NCBI GenBank assembly: GCA_031280435.1
Contig: JAITGS010000013.1
Coordinates: 1-34,997 of the forward strand
Source of the DNA: Tannerellaceae bacterium
GTDB lineage: Bacteria > Bacteroidota > Bacteroidia > Bacteroidales > Tannerellaceae
Direction: 5' to 3'
Length of the DNA stretch: 34,997 nucleotides
Shown here: positions 8,814-17,356 of the stretch, in pieces
Layout of the letters: every line of letters starts with the position of its first letter
Numbering within the stretch: position 1 is the stretch's first letter
The notes under the pieces: generated by a model
Told to the model about the DNA's origin: nothing
The model's input: the letters and a program-made list of their open reading frames with translations, nothing else
Database searches by the model: none
Position numbers and translations under genes: made by a program

Positions 8814-9863
<1,050 letters not shown>

Positions 9864-9892
9864 ATCATCCGGTCTTTTAACATGTCAAATTC

Positions 9893-10014
9893 GGGAACTT
9901 CTAATAATTAGATTTTTCAAGGCTTGCGACGGAGGCAAAAGCGGAGTGTACTTTAGTACATGAGCATTTTGCCGACCGAGCGTAACGCAGAAAAAGCAAT
10001 TAGTAGAAGTTCCC
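9893..10014. mobile_element. 122-bp hairpin (MITE-like) element, copy 1
   Basis: Its core is nearly identical to the reverse complement of 27987-28110. The ends pair perfectly: GGGAACTTCTA (9893-9903) with TAGAAGTTCCC (10004-10014). The interior folds further (GGCAAAAGC against GCATTTTGCC, and TGTACT-TT-AGTACA at the tip), so the whole element can form one long stem. It lies downstream of gap and codes for nothing plausible. I recall near-identical sequences in many Bacteroidales genomes. Confidence 0.85.
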
Positions 10015-10022
10015 TTTAATAC

Positions 10023-10055
10023 GAGGGCGCCTTTCTGCAAACGAAAGGCGCCCTC
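10023..10055. terminator. Bidirectional 13-bp hairpin between gap and dinB
   Basis: GAGGGCGCCTTTC (10023-10035) pairs perfectly with GAAAGGCGCCCTC (10043-10055) around a 7-nt loop. It lies between convergent genes. There is no T tract on either side, so termination is inferred from position and stem strength. Confidence 0.65.
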
Positions 10056-10071
10056 CTCATATCCGCCCGGC

Positions 10072-11205
10072 TCATATATCGTCCGGTTCCGGAATGTCGC
10101 CGCCCTTATCGTTCCATCCCCATTCCTCAAATATAATCTCCAGCTGCATGCCGTCCTTGATGCTCTTTGCAGAGGCGGCGCCGACCTCGTTGCTCATGGT
10201 TAATCCTATCAGGCGTACCTTCTTCAGGGAGGTATCCACGTTCTCGAGCATCTCTTTGGCCGTGTCCAGCATCATATCGAAGCTGTCGAAAGGAGCGGCT
10301 ATGGTTTTGCTGCGCGTAATGATCGTGAAGTCCTCGTACTTCACCTTCAGCGTAAGCGTTCGACCGTAGAACTGCTCCGCCGCTATACGATCCCACACGC
10401 GGCGGGCTACGTTACAGAGTTCGAGCGTCAGGCTCTCCGACTTGGCGAGGTCGATCTCAAAGGTGTTTTCGGCTCCCACCGACTTGCGCAGCCTGCCGGG
10501 AGTTACCTCGCGCTTGTCGATTGCCCGTGCGTTGTCGTAGAACGCAAGCCCTGTCCTGCCGAAATTCCGCACGAGTTCTTCCTGACTTAGCCGCTTGAGG
10601 TCGGCCCCCGTCCGCACGCCAAGCGCATGCATCTTAAGGGTGGTAGCCTTCCCGACGCAGTAGAACTGCTCTATCTTCAGCCCCTCCACGAAGCGCTCGG
10701 CCTGCTTTGGCAATACCACGAACAAGCCGTCGGGCTTGCCGCAGTCCGATGCAATCTTGGCAATGAACTTATTGATCGAAACGCCCGCAGATGCAATCAG
10801 GCCCACCTCCCGGCGGATACGGGCCTTGAGCTCGCCGGCTATATCCACTGCCGGCATGCCGCGGCTGTTCGACGTCACATCCAGGAAGGCTTCATCCAGC
10901 GAAAGCGGCTCCACCAGCTCAGTGTACTCCAGCAATATCCGCATGATGGCCTCCGAGGCTTCTATGTATGCATTGAAGCGGGGCGGAACGAAGATAAGGT
11001 GAGGACAACGGCGCAAGGCTGTCTTAGACGGCATAGACGATCGGATGCCATACCTCCGCGCCTCGTAGCTTGCAGCCGCCACCACACTGCGCATGTTTGA
11101 GCTGCCGACGGCAAGAGGCCTGCCTCTGAAGGCCGGATTATCTCTCTGCTCCACTGAAGCGTAGAAAGCATCCATGTCTATATGAATAATTTTGCGGACT
11201 GTCAT
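10072..11205 (-). CDS. dinB: DNA polymerase IV (Y family)
   Basis: Translesion polymerase of 377 residues. The palm motifs are IHIDMDAFYASVEQ (7-20; D10 binds metal, the F13-Y14 pair holds the steric gate) and LSLDEAFLDV (D104, E105). SYEARRYGIRSSMPSKTA is the conserved fingers segment, and a helix-hairpin-helix and little-finger domain follow. GMQLEIIFEEW close to the C-terminus resembles a sliding-clamp-binding motif (QLxLF type). The start could be ATG 11205 or GTG 11199; family proteins usually begin about RKIIHID. A near-consensus -7 box at 11210-11217 would give almost no leader. No LexA site is evident. Confidence 0.95.
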   Translation of the reverse strand: MTVRKIIHIDMDAFYASVEQRDNPAFRGRPLAVGSSNMRSVVAAASYEARRYGIRSSMPSKTALRRCPHLIFVPPRFNAYIEASEAIMRILLEYTELVEPLSLDEAFLDVTSNSRGMPAVDIAGELKARIRREVGLIASAGVSINKFIAKIASDCGKPDGLFVVLPKQAERFVEGLKIEQFYCVGKATTLKMHALGVRTGADLKRLSQEELVRNFGRTGLAFYDNARAIDKREVTPGRLRKSVGAENTFEIDLAKSESLTLELCNVARRVWDRIAAEQFYGRTLTLKVKYEDFTIITRSKTIAAPFDSFDMMLDTAKEMLENVDTSLKKVRLIGLTMSNEVGAASAKSIKDGMQLEIIFEEWGWNDKGGDIPEPDDI

Positions 11206-11209
11206 ACTG

Positions 11210-11217
11210 CGAAGATA
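11210..11217 (-). promoter_or_regulatory. Possible -7 box for dinB
   Basis: TATCTTCG on the minus strand differs from TAnnTTTG by one base. Transcription would start within a few bases of the ATG, implying a leaderless or nearly leaderless message, or use of the GTG at 11199. Confidence 0.35.
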
Positions 11218-11289
11218 ATATTTCCGCCAATATGAAGAATTTGGCAGGCGAAAACAATTATCCGCTTCAAAGATTTACCGTATTTGCGC

Positions 11290-11400
11290 CAATGCAAAGC
11301 AAATCCAATTCACCGATGAAATCTCAAAGTATAAATCCCAACACAAACGCAGCTTCGGCAGCCGATTTGATAGCCGTCCAAAAACTTGGACGCCTGCCCA
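11290..11400. repeat. Composite spacer repeat, block a (copy 2)
   Basis: GCAAATCCAA, AACGCAGC, CGGCAGCCGATTTGAT and CCGTCCAAAAACT recur in the order seen at 6683-6780. A single array-like unit end, TTCGGCGGGAA, follows near 11444 and runs straight into the palindromic element. Confidence 0.75.
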
Positions 11401-11452
11401 ACAATTTTCGAGTGCGTTCAAAACCTGGACGGTTTACTTCAGTTCGGCGGGA

Positions 11453-11575
11453 ATGTGTCAAAAGGCAATTCAGCCTGCCCAAATATGTCATTCCCGCGAA
11501 GGCGGGAGGCCCTGCGGTGGTGTTTGTAGAGACGCGATTAATCGCGTCTCTACGGGGCCTGGGCATTGCAGGCGA
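11453..11575. repeat. Palindromic element, half copy B, with a 28-bp perfect palindrome
   Basis: The left arm GTCAAAAGGCAATTCAGCCT leads to ATTCCC-N8-GGGAGG at 11490-11509, one imperfect copy of the element's signature. The matching right arm is missing. In its place lies a perfect 28-bp palindrome at 11526-11553: GTAGAGACGCGATT followed by its exact reverse complement. This second palindrome type is not found elsewhere in the window. Confidence 0.8.
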
Positions 11576-11803
11576 TGCATCAAAAACCCTTCACGCTCGA
11601 ACAATATGTCATGTCAATGCGTCAAAAGGCAATTCAGCCCGCCCATACGGGTCATTCCCGCGAAGGCGGGAATCTCCGATCGATAGTTGGGACGATAGTA
11701 TAAGCCCGTTGTGTCTAAGAATTATGCAATCGTATCCGTCTTTCGATCGGAGATTCCCGCCTTCGCGGGAATGACATATTTGGGCAGGCTGAATTACCTT
11801 TTT
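11576..11803. repeat. Palindromic element, copy C (complete)
   Basis: ATTCCC-N8-GGGAAT occurs at 11654-11673 and, inverted, at 11753-11772. The left flank GTCAAAAGGCAATTCAGC (from 11625) is the inverted match of the right flank GCTGAATTACCTTTTT (to 11803), and inner arms CTCCGATCGATAG and CTTTCGATCGGAG also pair. The whole unit is a near-palindrome of roughly 180 bp. A second left-end variant, CCCTTCACGCTCGAACA, lies just before it (11587-11603) and is also found in copy D. Confidence 0.88.
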
Positions 11804-12045
11804 GGAAAGCTTGCTTTTGTTCGGCGGGAAACTTTCCAGTTTCTGGAAAGCTTGCTTTCGTTCGGCGGGAAACTTTCCAGTTTCTGGAAAGCTTGCTTTT
11901 GTTCGGCGGGAAACTTTCCAGTTTCTGGAAAGCTTGCTTTTGTTCGGCGGGAAACTTTCCAGTTTCCGGCAAGCTTGCTTTCGTTCGGCGGGAAACTTTC
12001 CAGTTTCTGGCAAGCTTGCTTTCGTTCGGCGGGAAACTTTCCGGA
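11804..12045. repeat. 41-bp tandem array 2 (six units)
   Basis: AGCTTGCTTT recurs at 11808, 11849, 11890, 11931, 11972 and 12013, exactly 41 bp apart. Each junction forms the palindrome CTTTCCAG-TTT-CTGGAAAG, with minor variation in the last two units. Frames are open on both strands because the unit lacks stop codons; I do not regard them as genes. The array lies between the start of dinB and the end of the kinase gene. Confidence 0.95.
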
Positions 12046-12051
12046 AATGGG

Positions 12052-12175
12052 ACGACCTTGCGGAACTATATAGCCAATAATTTTTTTCAGAGGTTAGGCA
12101 AATCTTCATAAATCATTAAACAGTCATAAAAATGCATGGCGCTGATTTTGGAGCTGCGCAAGAGGTAACAGGTTC
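12052..12175. repeat. Composite spacer repeat, block b (copy 2)
   Basis: CCTTGCGGAACT, CCAATAATTTTTTTCAGAGG, AAATCATTAAACAG, ATGCATGGCGC and GCAAGAGGT follow the array in the same order as at 6863-7000. The remaining bases to the kinase stop at 12204 show nothing recognisable. Confidence 0.8.
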
Positions 12176-12203
12176 GATAGCCTTCATATAATTTAAAGCC
12201 ATG

Positions 12204-13928
12204 TTATTTCCTTAGCGTGAAGAGGAACTCAAGGCCGCCGCCGGGCCTGTTCTTCACCTGTATATCACCCTTGTGAAACAGTATTGCGTTCTTCACTATG
12301 GAGAGGCCGAGGCCGGAGCCGCCGGTGTCGCGGGTTCGGCCTTCGCTCACGCGGTAGAAGCGCTCGAAGAGGCGGCCGAGGTGTTTTTCTTCTACGCCGG
12401 AGCCTGTGTCGTAGTAGGAGAAGTAGTAGTGGTGCTCGCTCTCGGAGTAGTTGGTGATGCTGACGGATATATCGGGGCCGGCGTAGCTGATGGAGTTGTC
12501 GATGAGGTTTCGGAACACGGCGTAGAGCAGCGTGTAGTTGCCTTTCACCTTCAGGGCTTCGTCCATGCTGACGGTGAAGCTGATGCTGCTCGCTTCGAGC
12601 TTGTCGCGCAGGTCGGCCCGCACCTCCTCTATGAGTTGCGGCAGTATTATCTCCTCCAGCCTGAAGTGCGATGGGGCATCTTCTATCTTGCTGATGATGC
12701 TGGTGTCTTCGATGAGGTTCGAGAGCCGCAGGGTTTGCAGGAAGGCGCGCTCTATAAACTGTTGCTGCTTGTCGGCCGGCAGCCTGTGGTTGCTTAGTGT
12801 TTCCAGGTATCCCCTGAGCGTTGTCACGGGCGTGCGGAGCTCATGTGCGATATTGCCGGTCATCTCCTGCTTGAGCTGTTTTGTTTTCTCGGCCAGGCTG
12901 ATGTCCTTGATGATAATCTCGAAGCTGTAATCGTTGAAGACTACTGCCTGTACGGAGAATACCTTGGCGTTCTTGGCTATCCTGAAGTCGGCGTACTGCT
13001 CCTCTCTGCTGCCTGCGTTGATGAAGTCGGCCACGGGGCCGAACATCTGGTCGTCGAATATCTTCTCTACGTCCAGAATGGGGATGTCGGATATGAGGTT
13101 GACGTACTGTATGAAACCCGTATTGGCATAAATCTTTTTTTTCTCCGGGCTGAATATGCAGAGGCCTTCGCCGGAGAATCTGAAGTGCCGTATGAGCTTC
13201 TCGCGCTCCTGCTGAATGTATTGCCGGTTTTGCTCTCCCTGCTTGAATATCTCCACGAGCTCGTTGCCTATGTCCCCCAGCTCGTCTTCGGGGAAGGATA
13301 CGGAGGGTATGCTCTTGCCTTTCTTGATTGCTGTGGCAAGCTCCTTGAGTTGCTTCACCGAGCTCCCGAAGCGCCTGGCCATATAGTTAACCAGCAGCAC
13401 CACCACCATGAAGAGCGCCACCGTGAGGTATATGAAAAGATTGTCGGGCCGGAGCATGCTCCTCGTCTGCGAATTATAAGGCAAGGCCACCCGCACGAAG
13501 CAGTTGTCGAATCTGCGGACGTAGTACAGGTATTCGAGCCCGGTGGAAGCCGATCGCCTTACGGAATGTCCTCTGCGAAGCTCGCCGGCAGCCCTGACCT
13601 CGGGCCGGTCGAGGTGATTGCCGGCCAGGTCGGCGCTGTCGGCTGCATTATCGAACCGCACCCGCCCGCGGGCATCTATAATCGTGAGCCGTATGCTGTC
13701 CGGCAAAACCGCTCCAAGCTCGTGCATCCTGTCAATGCTGTCGAGCGACAGAGCCGTATTGCCCACGTAAGAGTGCACTATCTCCGCATAGCCGTCGAGA
13801 CGGCTCACCGCCTCCGACATCCTGTACCGTTTCTCCTGCTGCTGCTCAATCATGATTATGCCCGCCGTGAACAGCAGGAAGAGCATCAGTATGCCGTAGA
13901 ATATACGTTGCCTGTAAGATACCTTCAT
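12204..13928 (-). CDS. Membrane sensor histidine kinase, PhoR-like
   Basis: Sensor kinase of 574 residues. Transmembrane helices lie at about 8-28 and 164-183, enclosing a ~135-residue periplasmic sensor. A HAMP-like linker (184-235) and a PAS-like domain (~245-340) follow. The phosphoacceptor is H362 in AHELRTP. The ATP-binding domain shows the N box RNLIDNSI (474-481), the G1 box DTGSGVEE and the G2 box GGSGLGLSIVK. It starts 1 bp after the regulator's stop, so the pair is translationally coupled. The architecture resembles PhoR, but the signal cannot be read from the sequence and no phosphate genes adjoin. Confidence 0.93.
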   Translation of the reverse strand: MKVSYRQRIFYGILMLFLLFTAGIIMIEQQQEKRYRMSEAVSRLDGYAEIVHSYVGNTALSLDSIDRMHELGAVLPDSIRLTIIDARGRVRFDNAADSADLAGNHLDRPEVRAAGELRRGHSVRRSASTGLEYLYYVRRFDNCFVRVALPYNSQTRSMLRPDNLFIYLTVALFMVVVLLVNYMARRFGSSVKQLKELATAIKKGKSIPSVSFPEDELGDIGNELVEIFKQGEQNRQYIQQEREKLIRHFRFSGEGLCIFSPEKKKIYANTGFIQYVNLISDIPILDVEKIFDDQMFGPVADFINAGSREEQYADFRIAKNAKVFSVQAVVFNDYSFEIIIKDISLAEKTKQLKQEMTGNIAHELRTPVTTLRGYLETLSNHRLPADKQQQFIERAFLQTLRLSNLIEDTSIISKIEDAPSHFRLEEIILPQLIEEVRADLRDKLEASSISFTVSMDEALKVKGNYTLLYAVFRNLIDNSISYAGPDISVSITNYSESEHHYYFSYYDTGSGVEEKHLGRLFERFYRVSEGRTRDTGGSGLGLSIVKNAILFHKGDIQVKNRPGGGLEFLFTLRK

Positions 13929-13929
13929 A

Positions 13930-14625
13930 CTATTCCAAGCTTAAGTCCGAATCAAAAGCATATCCGTATCCTATGCGGCTGATGATACATTCGGAGCAGG
14001 GGCCGAGCTTCTTCCTGAGCCTGGCCATGTGCACGTCTACCGTTCGCTCCAGGACGACAGTGTCGTTGTTCCATGCCTTAGCCAGTATGTAGCTGCGCGG
14101 GAAGAACTCCCTCTCGCGCTTCAGGAGCAGGTGGAGGATGTTGTACTCGGTTCGGGTGAGCTCCACCTTCTCGCCGGCTATAGCCACCGTCTTTGTGCGC
14201 GTGTCGAGCGTCAGCTTTCCGGCCGTAATCACTTCAGGCGAAGCTATGCGGCCGCGCTTGAGCACGCTCCTCACCCGCGCTATCACTTCCTTGACGGAGA
14301 AAGGCTTGGTGATAAAATCGTCGCCGCCTATGGAGAAGCCCGTCAGCAGGTCGTTCTCCGTCTTCTTGGCCGTCAGGAATATTATGGGGATACTGTTGCC
14401 GTCCTTCCTCAGCCTGTCGGCAAGCTTAAAGCCCGACATGCCGCTCATCATCACGTCGAGCAGCAGCAGGCTATGGTCGGGCCTGAGCAGGCGCAGGGCC
14501 TCCTCGGCGGATACGGCCGTGTCCACATTATATCCTTCATGCTCCAGATTAAAACTAAGTATTTCGCGAATGTCGGGTTCGTCGTCCACTATCAGTATGT
14601 GAACCTCGCCGGCCTTAGTGTTCAT
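13930..14625 (-). CDS. OmpR/PhoB-family response regulator
   Basis: Transcription factor of 231 residues. The receiver domain has the acidic pocket VDDEPD, phosphoacceptor D57 in LLLLDVMMSGMSG, and the conserved lysine in FITKPFS. A winged-helix DNA-binding domain follows, with ELTRTEYNILHLLLKRE and RTVDVHMARLRKKLG. The start at 14625 is chosen because AAGGA lies 7 nt upstream and because the promoter's -7 box at 14666-14673 leaves a sensible leader; an ATG at 14652 would be nearly leaderless. It is the first gene of the operon with the kinase at 12204-13928. Confidence 0.93.
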   Translation of the reverse strand: MNTKAGEVHILIVDDEPDIREILSFNLEHEGYNVDTAVSAEEALRLLRPDHSLLLLDVMMSGMSGFKLADRLRKDGNSIPIIFLTAKKTENDLLTGFSIGGDDFITKPFSVKEVIARVRSVLKRGRIASPEVITAGKLTLDTRTKTVAIAGEKVELTRTEYNILHLLLKREREFFPRSYILAKAWNNDTVVLERTVDVHMARLRKKLGPCSECIISRIGYGYAFDSDLSLE

Positions 14626-14665
14626 TGTTATCCTTTCCGTTAAATTATACATGTTTAATACCGGG

Positions 14666-14673
14666 CAAAGCTA
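14666..14673 (-). promoter_or_regulatory. -7 box of the two-component operon
   Basis: TAGCTTTG on the minus strand matches TAnnTTTG exactly, with the predicted start near 14660. Confidence 0.6.
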
Positions 14674-14826
14674 ATATATAATTCTCAGAGGATACAAAAA
14701 GGCCGAGCCCTGAGCCGGGGCGGAACATCCCGCTTCCGAACCCGATCCGTCAAAGGCCCGGAGCCGGGATACAGTCTGCGCCCAGGGCAGGCTCAAGACT
14801 TCGGCCGAGGCTGCCCGGCACCCAAT

Positions 14827-14854
14827 AAAAAAAGCCCCTCAAAACTGAGAGGCT
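14827..14854 (-). terminator. Intrinsic terminator of the tRNA-Gly gene
   Basis: Read on the minus strand, AGCCTCTCA pairs with TGAGGGGCT (one G-U pair) and is followed by seven T residues (plus-strand A run at 14827-14833). It begins about 20 nt after the tRNA 3' end. Confidence 0.85.
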
Positions 14855-14874
14855 ACACTATGGAGAAGAGGGAG

Positions 14875-14947
14875 AGCGGTAGGCGAGATTCGAACTCGTG
14901 ACCCTCAGCTTGGGAAGCTGATGCTCTACCGGCTGAGCTACTACCGC
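14875..14947 (-). tRNA. tRNA-Gly (anticodon CCC)
   Basis: A 73-nt cloverleaf. The acceptor GCGGTAG pairs with CTACCGC; the D arm is GCTC...GAGC; the anticodon stem TCAGC/GCTGA encloses TTCCCAA, giving anticodon CCC (reads GGG); the T arm carries TTCGAAT. The discriminator base is U, usual for glycine. The outermost T-stem pair is an A-C mismatch. CCA is not encoded, so it is added after transcription. A promoter and a terminator flank it. Confidence 0.95.
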
Positions 14948-14961
14948 GGGGTTCGGGATGG

Positions 14962-14969
14962 CAAAGATA
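14962..14969 (-). promoter_or_regulatory. -7 box of the tRNA-Gly promoter
   Basis: TATCTTTG on the minus strand matches TAnnTTTG; transcription would begin about 9 nt before the mature tRNA. It is back to back with the argB box. Confidence 0.7.
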
Positions 14970-14989
14970 GAGAGATATTTCGTTTTTCC

Positions 14990-14997
14990 TACCTTTG
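14990..14997 (+). promoter_or_regulatory. -7 box of the argB operon promoter
   Basis: TACCTTTG matches TAnnTTTG. The predicted start near 15003 leaves a leader of about 22 nt. The upstream promoter region is shared with the divergent tRNA gene. Confidence 0.65.
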
Positions 14998-15024
14998 CGC
15001 ATCTAAAAAACTTAAGCAACAATA

Positions 15025-15792
15025 ATGAATAAGCTCTCATTAATCAAAGTCGGAGGCAAGGTGGTAGAAGATCCTCAAGCGCTGGATGCCCTTCTCCGCG
15101 ACTTTTCAGCTATACAAGGTTACAAGATTCTGGTTCACGGCGGGGGGAGCATCCTCTCCCGCCTGGCCTGTCGTATGGGCATAGAAACACGCATGCATAA
15201 CGGCAGGCGGATAACGGACGAGGCCACGCTTGAGCTCGTTGCCATGGTATACGGCGGGCTGCTGAACAAGCGCATAGTTGCCAAGCTGCAGTCGCTTGGC
15301 CTGAACGGCATAGGGCTGTCCGGAGCAGACATGAACATTATCCGCTCCGTAAAGAGAGCCGCAGGCGAGGTAGACTACGGCTTCGTGGGCGACGTGGAGG
15401 AGGTAGCTGCCGATGCGCTGGCTGCACTCCTCATGCAGGGGACGGTTCCGGTTCTGGCGCCGCTCACCCACGACGGCCGTGGACTGCTGCTCAACACCAA
15501 TGCGGATACCATAGCAGCCTCGGTAGCCAAGTCTATGGCGGGACGCTTTGAGGTGGAGCTCGTTTACTGCTTCGAGAAGCCGGGCGTGCTTGCCGACGAG
15601 GCCGACCTCGGCAGCCTCATCCCAAGCCTCGACAGGGAAAAGTTTGCCGAGCTGGTTGCCGCTAAGGTCATACAGGGCGGCATGATCGCCAAGCTGGAAA
15701 ATGCCTTCGACGCCATTGCCGCCGGAGTGCGCTACGTTCGTATCACTCAGGCTTCGGCTCTGACGGCTCAATCGGGAACCCTCATACGATAA
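15025..15792 (+). CDS. argB: Acetylglutamate kinase (possibly succinylglutamate kinase)
   Basis: Amino acid kinase of 255 residues that phosphorylates N-acylglutamate in arginine synthesis. The ATP site begins LIKVGGKVVEDP; VHGGGSILSRL and HNGRRITDEATLE are the substrate-binding segments; LNTNADTIAAS and KVIQGGMIAKLENA are the conserved C-terminal blocks (the lysine of the latter contacts ATP). Some Bacteroides use N-succinyl instead of N-acetyl intermediates (established for B. fragilis); the sequence alone does not settle which applies. No other arg gene is nearby. Its stop overlaps the next start (TAATG). Confidence 0.95.
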   Translation: MNKLSLIKVGGKVVEDPQALDALLRDFSAIQGYKILVHGGGSILSRLACRMGIETRMHNGRRITDEATLELVAMVYGGLLNKRIVAKLQSLGLNGIGLSGADMNIIRSVKRAAGEVDYGFVGDVEEVAADALAALLMQGTVPVLAPLTHDGRGLLLNTNADTIAASVAKSMAGRFEVELVYCFEKPGVLADEADLGSLIPSLDREKFAELVAAKVIQGGMIAKLENAFDAIAAGVRYVRITQASALTAQSGTLIR

Positions 15793-16730
15793 TGACCGCC
15801 GAGAAATGGAAGGGGCACGGGCTGATTCTGCTCGTGAACATACTCTTCGCCGTGAATCTGCCCGTATCCAAGTATCTTATTCCTTCGCATGTAGCTCCGG
15901 AGGCCCTCACCCTGATGCGCTCCGTATTCGCCTGCGCCATGTTCTGGCTCACCTCGCTGTTCATCGGCAGGGAGAAGATGGAGCTGAAGGATATGGGCAT
16001 GCTCTTTGTGTGCGCGCTCTGCGGGGTGACGCTTAACACGTCCCTGTTTATGACCGGGCTGAATCTCACATCGCCGGTCGATGCCTCCATCATCTCCACC
16101 GCCGGGCCTATATACGTGATGCTGCTTGCGGCGGTCATACTGAAGGAGCCCATCACCTGGCAGAAGGCTGCGGGAGTGGCCATGGGCGTAGGCGGCGCTC
16201 TGCTGATGATCCTGACTGCGGCCGGCGGAGGCAAAAACGGAGGCAGCGGCATGAGCGGCGTGCTGCATATAGTGCTGAGCAACCTGCTCTACTCCGTGTA
16301 TGTGGTACTGTCGAGGCCCTTGAGCCGCAAATATTCCGCTATAACGATCATGAAGTGGATGTTCCTCTTCTCCACGCTGATGTTGCTTCCCTTCATGTAT
16401 AAGGGCGTGCTCGATGCGCCTGTGTTTATCAACGGGCTGAAGAATCCGGCGGACATGGCAGCCCTGCTCTATGTGCTTCTGTTCGCCACCTTCGTCACCT
16501 ACGCCCTCATTCCGATGTCGCTGCGGCGGCTGAGGCCTACCACGGTCAGCATGTACAACTACATACAGCCCATTGTGGCTTCGCTGATAGCGATGATGAT
16601 AGGGCAGGGCAGCTTCACGCTCTGGAAGCTGGCATCTACCGTCCTGGTATTTGCCGGGGTATATATGGTGACGCAGAGTAAGAGCCGCGAGGATGTGGAG
16701 AAGGAGAAGCTAAATCAGGAACAGACATAA
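15792..16730 (+). CDS. EamA-family DMT transporter
   Basis: Inner-membrane protein of 312 residues with ten predicted helices in two EamA repeats (about 5-138 and 155-298). The first repeat opens GLILLVNILFAVNLPVSKY, and STAGPIYVMLLAAVILKEPI is the typical end of such a repeat; the second repeat ends PTTVSMYNYIQPIVASLIAM. The family exports metabolites and amino acids; the substrate is unknown. It overlaps argB by 1 bp, so it is translationally coupled, which might hint at an amino-acid-related substrate, though this is only an inference. The tail is charged (KSREDVEKEKLNQEQT). Confidence 0.9.
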   Translation: MTAEKWKGHGLILLVNILFAVNLPVSKYLIPSHVAPEALTLMRSVFACAMFWLTSLFIGREKMELKDMGMLFVCALCGVTLNTSLFMTGLNLTSPVDASIISTAGPIYVMLLAAVILKEPITWQKAAGVAMGVGGALLMILTAAGGGKNGGSGMSGVLHIVLSNLLYSVYVVLSRPLSRKYSAITIMKWMFLFSTLMLLPFMYKGVLDAPVFINGLKNPADMAALLYVLLFATFVTYALIPMSLRRLRPTTVSMYNYIQPIVASLIAMMIGQGSFTLWKLASTVLVFAGVYMVTQSKSREDVEKEKLNQEQT

Positions 16731-16742
16731 TAAATTATCAAT

Positions 16743-17318
16743 ATGACGGAATTAAAAAGCATAGCCGTATACTGCGGCTCTAACAGTGGTTTGCACGAGG
16801 AGTATGCCCACCAGGCATATATGCTCGGAATGTTTCTGGCCGGGCAGGGCACCGGGATTATCTGCGGCGGAGGCAAAGTGGGTCTGATGAACTGCGTGGC
16901 CGACGGCGCTCTCGACAACGGAGGCGAAGTCACGGGCGTCATTCCCGGATTCCTCAACCGCACGGAGCTGGCCCACGAAGGCCTGACGCAGATGATTGTG
17001 GTTGCCACCATGCACGAGCGCAAATACCGCATGAGCCTGATGAGCCAGGCCTTCATAGCCCTCCCCGGCGGCTACGGCACCATGGATGAGCTCTTCGAGA
17101 TTGTCACCTGGGCTCAGCTTGGGCTGCACAGGAAGCCGGTAGGGCTGCTGAACACCAACGGCTTCTTCAACCCTTTGCTGGATTTCATAGCCACCATGAC
17201 TAAGGAAGGCTTCCTTAAGGAGGAGCACAGGGACATGCTGCTCGTCAGCGATAATGTTCCGGAGCTTTATGAGCTGCTGAAAGGATACCAGCCTGTTGCG
17301 ACGGGGAAGTGGATATAA
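16743..17318 (+). CDS. LOG-family nucleoside-monophosphate phosphoribohydrolase
   Basis: Rossmann-like enzyme of 191 residues (TIGR00730 family). IAVYCGSNSG opens the fold; MHERKYRM supplies the conserved R/K residues; PGGYGTMDELFEI (108-120) is the signature nucleotide-binding motif. Family members release the base from nucleoside 5'-monophosphates, including cytokinin-type ones; the physiological role in Bacteroidales is unclear. It lies 12 bp after the DMT transporter gene, so it is in the argB operon. Confidence 0.94.
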   Translation: MTELKSIAVYCGSNSGLHEEYAHQAYMLGMFLAGQGTGIICGGGKVGLMNCVADGALDNGGEVTGVIPGFLNRTELAHEGLTQMIVVATMHERKYRMSLMSQAFIALPGGYGTMDELFEIVTWAQLGLHRKPVGLLNTNGFFNPLLDFIATMTKEGFLKEEHRDMLLVSDNVPELYELLKGYQPVATGKWI

Positions 17319-17356
17319 TCCCCGCCAAATTATCAGTTCCCCTTTATCGGCACCGT

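Noticed and set aside
11609-12111. Long repetitive reading frames on both strands over array 2
   Set aside because: The repeat unit has no stop codons, so frames stay open by composition; no promoter or start context, and both strands are equally open.
12843-13982. 379-codon plus-strand frame opposite the sensor kinase
   Set aside because: The kinase frame has all catalytic boxes; the opposite frame shows no motif.
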